Assembly (NCBI RefSeq): GCF_042686025.1
Contig: NZ_JBHUOZ010000001.1
Location: 1,240,001-1,304,000, forward strand
Direction: 5' to 3'
DNA: 64,000 nt
Source of the DNA: Terrimonas rubra
GTDB lineage: Bacteria > Bacteroidota > Bacteroidia > Chitinophagales > Chitinophagaceae
In this document: in pieces, positions 17,442-25,911 of the stretch
How positions within the stretch are numbered: position 1 is the first letter of the stretch
How the letters are laid out: the number at the start of each line of letters is the position of its first letter
The notes under the pieces: model-generated
Seen by the model: the letters and a program-made list of their open reading frames with translations, nothing else
Databases searched by the model: none
Told to the model about the DNA's origin: nothing
Made by a program: the position numbers and the translations under genes

Positions 17442-18206
17442 TTAGTTAAGGGTGCTGTTCAGTTCTTCGTCAGCATCTTCATCAAAATCGGTTAAAAAAC
17501 TGGCCAGTTCGGCCGTGGGCACTTCGTTCAGCAAACCGGCTACCAGGGCTTCTGTTTTTGCTCCCGTGGCAGCAGGGGGCAGGGTTGTTTTTTCATGCAC
17601 TGTTTCATTGGCCAGGGTGGTTACCATCTGTTCCAGGTTTTGTTCGGGCACTGATTGCAGTGACCTGGATACCTGGGCATCAATGGAAGCGGTACCTTGC
17701 TCTGTGTTATTTAACGGGCCGGATGATGTAAAATATGCAATACTGCCCAGGGCTACCAGGCCTGTTACAGCCGCTGCCACAGCATATTTAAACCAGCTTT
17801 TTTTACGTGCCGGCAAGCTGATCACAGGCTTTTCTGTTGCCTTTATCCTTGTCATTATATTGCCGGCCAGGGAATCAAAATAGCCTGCAGGCACTTCCTG
17901 CTGAGTAGTTTGTAAGGGCTGATCAATACCCGGCTCCTTCTCCAGTTTTATAAGTACCTGACGTGATAACTGGTCAAAATAATCAACAGGCATTGTATAA
18001 GGAACCTGTTTTAATTCCGTACTGTTTAAGAACGCGGGCAGGGGCTCATCCGGGGCATGATCCGTAGCTTTTACCTGGTTAACAATAGTGCCGGGCAGTC
18101 CCGTAAAATAACCCTCAGGCACACTAAATGGCATGCCCAGCCCGGCTGTTAAATACGTACAGCCTAGTGTTTTTAATTCGTTTTGTATATTATTATCGGG
18201 CAACAT
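17442..18206 (-). CDS. Membrane-bound anti-sigma-like protein with three PxGYF repeats
   Basis: 254 residues. The cytoplasmic N-terminal part holds three copies of a short motif: VPEGYF at 29-34, MPVDYF at 72-77 and VPAGYF at 105-110, each followed by a helix such as DSLAGNIMTRIK. One membrane span is at about 140-160. The periplasmic part is Thr/Ala-rich and acidic at the end. Position directly after an ECF sigma gene (34 bases) indicates an anti-sigma role, although no zinc-finger motif is present. Confidence 0.65.
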   Translation of the reverse strand: MLPDNNIQNELKTLGCTYLTAGLGMPFSVPEGYFTGLPGTIVNQVKATDHAPDEPLPAFLNSTELKQVPYTMPVDYFDQLSRQVLIKLEKEPGIDQPLQTTQQEVPAGYFDSLAGNIMTRIKATEKPVISLPARKKSWFKYAVAAAVTGLVALGSIAYFTSSGPLNNTEQGTASIDAQVSRSLQSVPEQNLEQMVTTLANETVHEKTTLPPAATGAKTEALVAGLLNEVPTAELASFLTDFDEDADEELNSTLN

Positions 18207-18240
18207 TACTTATAAATAGACAGCTTTAGCTGGCAAGGGT

Positions 18241-18795
18241 TTAACTGTTTTTAATATAATCCTCAACCTTTCGGGCTGCATGATGATAACTGGCTTTTAA
18301 GGCCCCTTCGCTCGTTTCCAATACTTTGCTCATCTCTTCGTAAGGCATTTCATCATAATACCGGAGGTTAAAAACCAGACGTTGTTTCTCCGGCAGTTGT
18401 TGTATGGCAAGCTGTAACTTCCATTCCAGTTTGCCGGCGTCAAAATGTTCATCGGCACGTACCAGGTTTTCCAAACCACCTGTATCTTCTCCTAAACTCA
18501 GGGTGGCTTTTCTTTTTTTACTTTCTAAAAAAGTAAGGCTTTCGTTAGTGGCAATACGGTATAACCAGGTGTACAGCTGGCTGTCTTCCCTGAAGTTCTC
18601 CAGGTTGCGCCATACTTTTATAAAAACATTCTGTAATACATCATCCGTATCCTCGTGGGTAACCACCATGCGCCTGATATGCCAGTATAATTTTTCCTGG
18701 TATTTTTTTATAATAGCCGTAAAGGCTTTTTCCCTGGTTTCGGGTTCCCGGAATTGTGTTAATAGTTCGTTATCGTTAAGGCCGCTCAGCTGCAT
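18241..18795 (-). CDS. ECF-family RNA polymerase sigma factor
   Basis: 184 residues. Region 2 is seen at about 25-95 (DVLQNVFIKVWRNLENF, LYTWLYRIATNESLTF), and region 4 at about 125-180 (LPEKQRLVFNLRYYDEMPYE, EGALKASYHHAARKVEDY). It is first in a three-gene operon with a membrane anti-sigma and a periplasmic protein, the standard layout for envelope stress or surface signalling. The target promoter is not deducible. Confidence 0.9.
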   Translation of the reverse strand: MQLSGLNDNELLTQFREPETREKAFTAIIKKYQEKLYWHIRRMVVTHEDTDDVLQNVFIKVWRNLENFREDSQLYTWLYRIATNESLTFLESKKRKATLSLGEDTGGLENLVRADEHFDAGKLEWKLQLAIQQLPEKQRLVFNLRYYDEMPYEEMSKVLETSEGALKASYHHAARKVEDYIKNS

Positions 18796-18876
18796 AAATT
18801 AATGGAGGGTACGTAAATAGTCTGTTAACGTTTAATCATATAAGACTGTATAAAATTTGATAAGTTTAATATAAAC

Positions 18877-18908
18877 AAAAAAAGCGACACCACCTGGTAT
18901 CGCTTTTT
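18877..18908 (-). terminator. Terminator between the transketolase and sigma genes
   Basis: GCGACACC / GGTATCGC (one mismatch) is flanked by A7 and T5. It is oriented to end the transketolase transcript on the minus strand, 17 bases after its stop. Confidence 0.75.
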
Positions 18909-18924
18909 ACTAAAACAGTTTTTA

Positions 18925-19881
18925 TTATTTTCTTGCAATGGCTTTCTCGGCTGCAGCTACAATATCTGCTACATCCAGGCCATATTTTTTTAACAGTTCT
19001 ACAGGTTTACCACTTTCACCAAAAGTATCTTTGGTGCCTACATATTCAATAGGTACAGGGTTATTTTTTGCCGCTACCTGAGCTACGGCATCACCTAAAC
19101 CGCCAATAATATTATGCTCTTCGGCGGTAACGGCACATTTTGTTTTGCTGATCGATTTTATGATCGCTTCTTCGTCCAATGGCTTAATGGTATGAATATT
19201 ATACAGGTCAACACTGATGCCTTTTTCCTGTAAAATAATACCAGCCTGGATGGCGTACCATACCATATGTCCGCAGGCAAAAATGCTTACATCGCTGCCT
19301 TCGGAAAATTGCTGGGCTTTACCAATTACAAAATCTTCTTCTTTGGTAAAAATAGGCCATACCGGGCGGCCGAAACGTAAGTAAACCGGTCCTTCATATT
19401 CAGCAATGGCCATAGTTGCTGCCTTTGTCTGGGCATAATCGCAGGGTACAATAACGGTCATACCGGGTAACATTTTCATTAACCCGATGTCCTCTAATAT
19501 CTGGTGTGTGGCGCCATCTTCACCCAGGGTTAAACCGGCGTGGGAGGCACAGATCTTTACATTTTTATTACTGTAAGCAACCGACTGCCTGATCTGGTCA
19601 TACACACGGCCGGTAGAGAAGTTGGCAAAGGTTGTTGTAAAGGGTATTTTACCACCAATGGTTAAACCGGCGCCCATACCTATCATATTGGCCTCGGCTA
19701 TACCACACTGTATATAACGCTCAGGAAACTCTTTCATGAATTGTTGCAGCTTCATGGAGCCGGCAAGGTCTGCCGTAAGGGCTACTACATTTTCGTTTTT
19801 ACGTGCAGCTTCTACAATGCCATCGCCAAAGCCACTGCGGGTGTCTTTATTTCCGGTTGGTTGAATATCTTTTAACGCCAT
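18925..19881 (-). CDS. Transketolase, C-terminal subunit
   Basis: 318 residues corresponding to the pyrimidine-binding and C-terminal domains of transketolase: RSGFGDGIVEAA, RYIQCGIAEANMIGMGAGL, DGATHQILEDIGLMKMLPGM, VYLRFGRP and TAEEHNIIGGLGDAVA. In split transketolases the N-terminal thiamine-diphosphate subunit is a separate gene, normally adjacent. Here the upstream neighbour is the T6SS locus, so the partner must be encoded elsewhere. The enzyme transfers two-carbon units in the pentose phosphate pathway. A -7 box TACTTTTG lies at 19902-19909. Confidence 0.9.
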   Translation of the reverse strand: MALKDIQPTGNKDTRSGFGDGIVEAARKNENVVALTADLAGSMKLQQFMKEFPERYIQCGIAEANMIGMGAGLTIGGKIPFTTTFANFSTGRVYDQIRQSVAYSNKNVKICASHAGLTLGEDGATHQILEDIGLMKMLPGMTVIVPCDYAQTKAATMAIAEYEGPVYLRFGRPVWPIFTKEEDFVIGKAQQFSEGSDVSIFACGHMVWYAIQAGIILQEKGISVDLYNIHTIKPLDEEAIIKSISKTKCAVTAEEHNIIGGLGDAVAQVAAKNNPVPIEYVGTKDTFGESGKPVELLKKYGLDVADIVAAAEKAIARK

Positions 19882-19901
19882 TGCTTTTATTATTAAGGCA
19901 A

Positions 19902-19909
19902 CAAAAGTA
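19902..19909 (-). promoter_or_regulatory. -7 promoter box TACTTTTG of the transketolase gene
   Basis: Matches TAnnTTTG on the minus strand, 20 bases before the ATG. Confidence 0.5.
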
Positions 19910-20040
19910 AGGTAAAATGGACTATAGCGTCAGATATTTTAGCAGATATAACAGGTGTTAGTTTTTATATACGTCATGTTAAAATAATATAAGGTTAAAC
20001 GCAGCGTATCAACATATAATAATTACCGGAAAAGCAATAA

Positions 20041-20067
20041 AAAAGCCCCTCAGGAAAAGGGGCTTTT
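20041..20067 (-). terminator. Terminator at the end of the T6SS minus arm
   Basis: AAAAGCCCCT / AGGGGCTTTT, a 10-bp stem, lies 20 bases beyond the tssC stop with a T-run on the minus strand. Confidence 0.85.
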
Positions 20068-20086
20068 CATATGTCTTTGTTTTTTA

Positions 20087-21466
20087 TTATTGCTGGTCAT
20101 AACTGCTGTCCCAGTTGGTGCCGTCATCCCCTTTCTGACCATCCATTTTGATCATAAAGTTTTTAGCCGGGAAATAAGGCTTCATATGTATATCCAGGTG
20201 AATACGGTCTTTCTGGTTAGGATCCTGCTCAAAGCGGCGGATGGTAAAGTCCTCGATCAGTTTACCGGGGCCGGTAATACTATCCAGGAATTTAACGATC
20301 TGGCCTTGCAGGTCCTTACGGGTGCTGGCGTTAAAGTTTTCAAAAGCGCGACGGTTTAAGAAGTCCATTAAAACCTTGGTTACATAGTCAAACACACGTA
20401 CTACCGAGTAGGTTTGTAAACCCAGGTTATCGCCGTTGAAAAGGGTTTTGGCTGAGAAGGCCATTACCTTACCATATTCTTTTACCATGGGTACCAGTCC
20501 CATTTTTTCCAGGTTGGCTATTTCACTTTTCTTCAGGTCAAATTTTACACCATCCACTTCATTAATGCTACCATGTTTTTTACCGGCCGCCACCTGGCTC
20601 ATTAAGGTCTTATAAATACTGCCGGCCAATGCCCCGGAAGGCGGTACATACAGGTCTTCTTCTTCGCCCAGTTCGGCAAATTTGCCGCGGCCTACCAGCC
20701 AGTTACAGCTCATCATTACATTACTGCGGTATTTATCGCCGCCGGTGAGGTTGGCTATTTCAAACATCTCCATTACATCGTCGGGCGCATCTAAATGTTC
20801 AAAATCGGTTACCAGCATTACCTTGTTCTCATGCGCCATCTTAGCCCATTTTTCTACAACTTTATTGCTGCCCAGGTAACCGGGAACCACCAGTAAGCTA
20901 TAGTTATTACGCAGGTCAAGACGGTCATAGTTTTGTTTTAACTCGGCACCGATATGATCGATAAAGCGGGTATTGTCCAGGTCCTTCAACTGGTCGGGTT
21001 CGCAGTTAATGAAGGATACGTTCTTTAGTTTATCGCTTTCGGTATTTTTAAAGAACAGGGCCACGTTACGGTAAGATCTTTCCAGGTTCCTGGTTTCTTC
21101 CACAGCCTTGGCCAGGTTTTTTTCCAATACGCTCTGGCATTGCTCGGCTTTTTGTTCAGCGGTATTCACCATGTCCGATATTTCGTTACTGCTTTCCAGT
21201 ACTTCGGCCCAAAGCGATAAAGCTTTTTTCAAAGCCTCTCTTTCATCTTTTTTCTGCGACTCGGTTAAAAATATATTTCTGCGTGCTTTGCGCTCGGGGT
21301 TTAAGTTGGCTGAGCCTTCAATGGAAGATTCAATAAGATCAAAGCCACCGAATTTGGCCAGTTTTTCGGAACCAGATTTTAGTAACTCCAGGGGGTTATC
21401 TATCTTGGGGCGTTCCTGCACTCTTTCGGGTTGGCCGGCTGCCTGTTGCTGTAATTCTTCGCTCAT
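20087..21466 (-). CDS. tssC: T6SS contractile sheath large subunit TssC
   Basis: 459 residues. Matches the Bacteroidota TssC (VipB-like, DUF5458) type: N-terminal helical segment, then LLVVPGYLGSN, LVTDFEHLDAPDDVMEMF, YVPPSGALAGSIYKTLMSQ and a C-terminal end (FMIKMDGQKGDDGTNWDSSY). TssC pairs with TssB to build the sheath whose contraction drives the Hcp tube. It is last in the minus arm, after tssB and a tssD-like gene, and is followed by a terminator. Confidence 0.88.
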   Translation of the reverse strand: MSEELQQQAAGQPERVQERPKIDNPLELLKSGSEKLAKFGGFDLIESSIEGSANLNPERKARRNIFLTESQKKDEREALKKALSLWAEVLESSNEISDMVNTAEQKAEQCQSVLEKNLAKAVEETRNLERSYRNVALFFKNTESDKLKNVSFINCEPDQLKDLDNTRFIDHIGAELKQNYDRLDLRNNYSLLVVPGYLGSNKVVEKWAKMAHENKVMLVTDFEHLDAPDDVMEMFEIANLTGGDKYRSNVMMSCNWLVGRGKFAELGEEEDLYVPPSGALAGSIYKTLMSQVAAGKKHGSINEVDGVKFDLKKSEIANLEKMGLVPMVKEYGKVMAFSAKTLFNGDNLGLQTYSVVRVFDYVTKVLMDFLNRRAFENFNASTRKDLQGQIVKFLDSITGPGKLIEDFTIRRFEQDPNQKDRIHLDIHMKPYFPAKNFMIKMDGQKGDDGTNWDSSYDQQ

Positions 21467-21521
21467 ATGGATAGTTTATAAGGTTTGTAAGTTTAAAGTA
21501 AATTTTAAAAGTTTATTTTGA

Positions 21522-22079
21522 TCAATCTGCCCGGTATGAACTAACTGACCCCGAAGAAGCACTACTGCTGCTACTTTCCGAAGACCCTGAAGAACCGCCG
21601 GACTCGCCTGATCTTTCAAAAATCACAGAATTTAAGATCGCATCTTCCGAAAACTCCAGTGATAAGGTGGTGAGGGTTAGTGTTATAGTATAAGTATCTC
21701 TTGAATAGTTATAGGATGCAGTGCGAAACTCATTTGTTTCCTCTGTATTATAATTTATAGAGTAACCAATACAATAGCTGTCATAAAATTTAATCATTTG
21801 TCCAACAAGTTCAGTTCCGCCACTACGTTCTGATGATAAAAAGGCAACCCGGCCATTTTTTTTCATGGTAGGGTTAAGCATCCATTCAATGAGTTTTGCT
21901 TCTGAAGTACTGGACGATCCGTCGCCCCGTAACACTACTTTAAACATTGTACAACGGGGCAGGCCCCTGGGTACACCAAAGTTATCAGTGGATTGTACGA
22001 GGTCCAGGCGAAAGTCGAGCAATGTATAAGTTCTTGATTCGTCTTCCGTATCAAGACTAAAAACACCATCGTAAACCAT
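21522..22079 (-). CDS. Second TssD/Hcp-like tube protein with Ser-rich C-terminal tail
   Basis: 185 residues. The core follows the Hcp pattern of the T6SSiii tube protein: a strand pair (RTYTLLDFRLDLVQSTD), LIEWMLNPTMKKNGRVAFLS, IKFYDSYCIGYSINYN and YTITLTLTTLSLEF, aligning with blocks of the 131-residue TssD at 31424-31819. After the core there is a tail of about 30 residues made largely of Ser and Gly. It lies between the two sheath genes. It may be a specialised tube or cap subunit or a cargo-bearing Hcp; this is inference. Confidence 0.7.
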   Translation of the reverse strand: MVYDGVFSLDTEDESRTYTLLDFRLDLVQSTDNFGVPRGLPRCTMFKVVLRGDGSSSTSEAKLIEWMLNPTMKKNGRVAFLSSERSGGTELVGQMIKFYDSYCIGYSINYNTEETNEFRTASYNYSRDTYTITLTLTTLSLEFSEDAILNSVIFERSGESGGSSGSSESSSSSASSGSVSSYRAD

Positions 22080-22099
22080 AGTAATAAAGTTTAATGTTA

Positions 22100-22552
22100 T
22101 TATTTACTGTTTTCCAGCTCGGCCAGCATACTATGTAAAGCATCCAGCAAAGCATGTTTGGCATCGGCATTGGCCAGTGCAGCTTTCAGTATTTTATTAC
22201 TCTTCAGTTGCTTGATAATTTTGTAGTACTCTTCTTTCTGTGCGGCATTATCTTTTAAGAAAGCGCTTTGCGCCGTAATACCTTTTGAACCAAAGTCGCC
22301 CAGGTTGTTAAAGCTTAGTTTCTCTGAACGGCTTTGACCTTCTGCATCTTCAAAATCAATTTCAACATCGGGTTTATAATGTTCAAATACCTGTTCAATA
22401 GTTTGCAGGCCATGTACCACTTCGGGCTTAACAGGGGCGTCTTTGGTTAAGAGCTCGGCCATGAGGGTTCTGTTCTGTGGTATATCGGCAAATGCTTCAC
22501 TGGCATCTGTTTTCACTTCGGTACCACCAATTCCATAGTTACTATCCATCAT
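22100..22552 (-). CDS. tssB: T6SS contractile sheath small subunit TssB
   Basis: 150 residues, helical, with the TssB features AFADIPQNRTLMAELLT, VEIDFEDAEGQSRSEKLSF and a C-terminal helical hairpin (YYKIIKQLKSNKILKAAL). Length agrees with Bacteroidota TssB. It interlocks with TssC in the sheath. It is separated from tssH by 165 bases that may hold its own promoter, and is followed after 21 bases by the tssD-like gene. Confidence 0.82.
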   Translation of the reverse strand: MMDSNYGIGGTEVKTDASEAFADIPQNRTLMAELLTKDAPVKPEVVHGLQTIEQVFEHYKPDVEIDFEDAEGQSRSEKLSFNNLGDFGSKGITAQSAFLKDNAAQKEEYYKIIKQLKSNKILKAALANADAKHALLDALHSMLAELENSK

Positions 22553-22716
22553 ATTATCTGGTTTTAAGGTTTATTGTTGAAAAATTACGATAATTCTTTT
22601 AAAAATTTAAGTTTTACGGGTTATTACTCTTCACTTTTACCGCTTTGTGTTATTTGTTCGCGACACTACCCGTTATCTCAATCTAAAATCTAAAATCTGA
22701 CATCTTAAATCTGCTC

Positions 22717-25209
22717 CTACTTCACTTCCCATGTAAGTTCTTTTATACCATCCTGTTCTTTTACCCCCACCACGACGGTATTTCCTTTTTTTATTTCCTC
22801 GTTAATGATCATGCGGCTCAGCGGTTTACGCAGCCAGGTACGGATAGCGCCTTTCAACGGACGTACGCCATATTTGGGGGTGAAGCCCAGGTGGGCCAGG
22901 TGTTCGGCCGCATCGGGTAATACTTCCAGGCTCATGCCCTGTATCTCCAGTTGTTTTACCAAAGGTTTTAAATGTATATTAAATATCTTCAGTACGTTCT
23001 CTTTACTAACCGGTGCAAACGGGATGATCTCGGTAACCCTTGCCAAAAATTCCGGCCTGAAGTATTTGCTCATTATTTCCATCATCTCATCTGACTTGGG
23101 AATTTTTCCCTCACCAAAACTGTTGATGATATGCTCTGCACCGATATTGGAGGTGAACAGGATAACGGCATTGGAGAAATCGCCTTCCTTACCCAGGCGG
23201 TCATGCATTTTACCTTCGTCCAGTATCTGCAGGAATATATCAAATACCGATGGGTGCGCTTTTTCAATTTCATCAAACAGTACAATGGCATAAGGTTGCT
23301 GACGGATCTTGTTGACCAGCATACCACCTTCCTCATAACCCACATAACCTGGAGGTGCACCATATAAGAGTGCAGCCGAATGTTCTTCCTTAAACTCACT
23401 CATGTCAAAACGTATGATAGAGTTTTCATCCTGGAATAAAAACTCGGCCAGTGATTTTGCCAGCTCGGTTTTACCTGTACCGGTGGGGCCTAAGAAGAAG
23501 AAGGAGGCAATGGGCTGCCCGGCTTTGTTTAAACCCGAGCGTGATTCCAGTATGGCATCCGACACCGTTTTTAAAGCATGGTCCTGACCAATAACACGAT
23601 GGCGTAAATGGTTTTCCATATTCACCAAACGCTGTTGTTCCTTGGTTTGTATTTTACCAATCGGGATGCCTGTTACATTAGCTACTACGGCGCTGATATC
23701 GGTGGGGTCAATTTCTTTTTTCTCCAGTGCGGCTACGGCTGCCAGGCTGTTCAGCAGGTCGGTGAGATAACTGCGCATTTCGGCCAGCTCCAGTATTTTT
23801 TTAAATTCTTTCTCTTCATTATAGCGGGCCAGTAGTACAGGGCTTAAGCCGGTTTGTGTTTCATGGTATAACCAGCGGAGGTCGTCTTCGGTTTCATTGG
23901 TCAATGCATCCAGCTTGGCCTGTAGTTTGGCTACATCATCTTTGCTGGTATCGGTCATCATACGGGTTACAGCCAGGGTACGGTCTAAGAGGTCCAGTGC
24001 CGAATCGGGTAGTTTGCGTTCTTTAATAAAACGTTTTGACAGCCGGATGGTTTCTGCAAAAACACCATCCGATATGGTCAGGCTATGGTGCGTTTCGTAA
24101 TAAGCAGCCTGGTTGCGCAACATTTTTTCAGCAATGGTAATATCGGGCTCATTTACTTTTACCATTTCAAAACGGCGGCTGAAGGTCTCATCTTTTTCAA
24201 TGCTTTTACGGTATTCATCCAGGGTGGTAGTACCCACTACGGTTAAGTAACCCTTGGCCAGTTCGGCTTTGAGTATGCTGGTAACACCACCGTTGGGATT
24301 GTTTTTATCAATGAGGGTATGTATCTCATCAATAAACAGCACAGGCTTTTCTACATTGTTCAACTCACGGATGATCTTGATGAGGCGGTCTTCAATCTCG
24401 CCTTTATAGGAAGCGCCTGCCAGCATGGCGCCGTTATCTATTTGGTAAATAGAAACATGCTGCAGGTGTTGTGGCACATGTTTGTTGGCCACGGCAAGGG
24501 CAAAGCCATCTAACAGGGCGGTTTTACCTACACCAGCTTCACCGGTAATAATAACATTGCTCTTGCTTTTACGGCTGATGATCTCACATATCTGCCTGAT
24601 CTCTTTATCACGGCCTATTACTTCATGCAGTTCATTGTTGCGGGCCTGTTGTAATTTATCAATACAGTACTTGCCAAGGGCTTCAAATGAAGCCAGGGCA
24701 GAAGGAGGGAGGGAGCCGTTACTGCCGGTCTTACCAATCCCATTACCCGAAACAGCACCGGTTGACGCTGCTCCTGCTTCATACCATTGTAATACCTGGG
24801 CCGAACTAACCGGGAATGTTTTTAATTGTTCGTAAGCAAAAGCTACACCCGGTGTAGCAATGGCTATGAACAGGCATTCCGGTTCCATATCATGATAATG
24901 CAGTTTGGTTTGCAAATGCTCGGCTTCTTTAAACAAAGGTTCGGTGTCAGGGTCGGCCTGGGGCTCACTGCTTACTTTGGCCGAACGCGGGTATTGTTCA
25001 ATTCTTATTTCTGCCCATTCTTCCACATAGTAAACATCCACACCTTTGGCTTCGAGGAATTTTAACAAAGGCAGGTCTTTATGCAGGAGCGCTTTCAATA
25101 AATGTGCGGCAGAGAAATGTTCATGCAGGTTTTCTTTCGCTATCTGCGAAGCAATATGTAAAGCCTGTTTGGCTTTTTCAGAAAAACTATATTGGGTAAG
25201 TGCGGGCAT
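22717..25209 (-). CDS. tssH: T6SS AAA+ ATPase TssH (ClpV)
   Basis: 830 residues with Clp/Hsp100 architecture: N domain (1-145), a Gly/Ser linker, AAA1 with Walker A GEAGVGKT (223-230) and Walker B LFIDEIH (291-297), a middle region (about 410-500), and AAA2 with Walker A GPTGTGKT (574-581) and Walker B LFDEIEKAH (644-652). ClpV disassembles the contracted TssBC sheath. Position inside the T6SS operon and immediately before tssB identifies it as TssH rather than housekeeping ClpB. It starts 24 bases after the unknown gene at 25233. Confidence 0.9.
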   Translation of the reverse strand: MPALTQYSFSEKAKQALHIASQIAKENLHEHFSAAHLLKALLHKDLPLLKFLEAKGVDVYYVEEWAEIRIEQYPRSAKVSSEPQADPDTEPLFKEAEHLQTKLHYHDMEPECLFIAIATPGVAFAYEQLKTFPVSSAQVLQWYEAGAASTGAVSGNGIGKTGSNGSLPPSALASFEALGKYCIDKLQQARNNELHEVIGRDKEIRQICEIISRKSKSNVIITGEAGVGKTALLDGFALAVANKHVPQHLQHVSIYQIDNGAMLAGASYKGEIEDRLIKIIRELNNVEKPVLFIDEIHTLIDKNNPNGGVTSILKAELAKGYLTVVGTTTLDEYRKSIEKDETFSRRFEMVKVNEPDITIAEKMLRNQAAYYETHHSLTISDGVFAETIRLSKRFIKERKLPDSALDLLDRTLAVTRMMTDTSKDDVAKLQAKLDALTNETEDDLRWLYHETQTGLSPVLLARYNEEKEFKKILELAEMRSYLTDLLNSLAAVAALEKKEIDPTDISAVVANVTGIPIGKIQTKEQQRLVNMENHLRHRVIGQDHALKTVSDAILESRSGLNKAGQPIASFFFLGPTGTGKTELAKSLAEFLFQDENSIIRFDMSEFKEEHSAALLYGAPPGYVGYEEGGMLVNKIRQQPYAIVLFDEIEKAHPSVFDIFLQILDEGKMHDRLGKEGDFSNAVILFTSNIGAEHIINSFGEGKIPKSDEMMEIMSKYFRPEFLARVTEIIPFAPVSKENVLKIFNIHLKPLVKQLEIQGMSLEVLPDAAEHLAHLGFTPKYGVRPLKGAIRTWLRKPLSRMIINEEIKKGNTVVVGVKEQDGIKELTWEVK

Positions 25210-25232
25210 ACAGGTAAAGGGTTAAGTGTTGT

Positions 25233-25886
25233 CTATAAATTGATAATTACAATGCTTAAAAAAATATGTCTGCTGTTAGGGTTAATCACCGTATCCATTA
25301 AATCAGTATAGCTGGAAATAGTATCTACCACTGTATCTGCTGTTATCGCGTTTTCCACTCCTTCTGATAAAGCATCCAGCAAGCCGCTTTGCCCGGTTAT
25401 GGTGCTGATCATATCCTCGATATTATCCGGCTTGGGTATCATTACCGCCGGAACTACCAGGGTACTTATTTCACCTGCACGCCAGCTTGTGATCCGGCTT
25501 CGCCTGAAAAAAGCGTCTTCATCAAAAGCTATCTGAGCCGTTTCCCTGAAAGCCCGGATACGAACAGTAGTTGCCAGTTCAAAATCAACAGCGGCCCTGG
25601 TTGCTTCAAATTCGTACGAAATACAAAAGCCACCATTAAAAGAGGTGCGGGAGGATGGCATGGTGCCTTCAACACCGCCGCTGTTATGAATGCCGGCCAG
25701 TGAAAAATTAACCTCCGCCCCGGTACTGCCACTACCCAGCAGGCCCCTGGTATGTATATAACCGCCTCGGTTCTCAATGCCCAGCATGGTTACATCCACA
25801 TGTGTGTAGTTGTCACTTGCCAGGGGCATTAAACTATGCCTGCTTCTTACAAACCCTGCAATTATCCCGCTAATGGTATCGCCCAC
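25233..25886 (-). CDS. Unrecognised T6SS-locus protein, beta-rich
   Basis: 217 residues with no signal peptide. I do not recognise the family. The first ~150 residues look beta-rich (HVDVTMLGIENRGGYIHTRG, AAVDFELATTVRIRAFRE); a Pro-rich turn (VVPAVMIPKPDNIEDM) leads to a helical part and a hydrophobic end (IFLSIVIINL). It lies in a tight operon, 25 bases after the 644-residue pseudo-hydrolase and 23 before tssH. It could be an immunity protein, a chaperone or a structural part; the position fits all three. Confidence 0.6.
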   Translation of the reverse strand: MGDTISGIIAGFVRSRHSLMPLASDNYTHVDVTMLGIENRGGYIHTRGLLGSGSTGAEVNFSLAGIHNSGGVEGTMPSSRTSFNGGFCISYEFEATRAAVDFELATTVRIRAFRETAQIAFDEDAFFRRSRITSWRAGEISTLVVPAVMIPKPDNIEDMISTITGQSGLLDALSEGVENAITADTVVDTISSYTDLMDTVINPNSRHIFLSIVIINL

Positions 25887-25911
25887 GCTTTAAATTTTTA
25901 GATGAATGATA

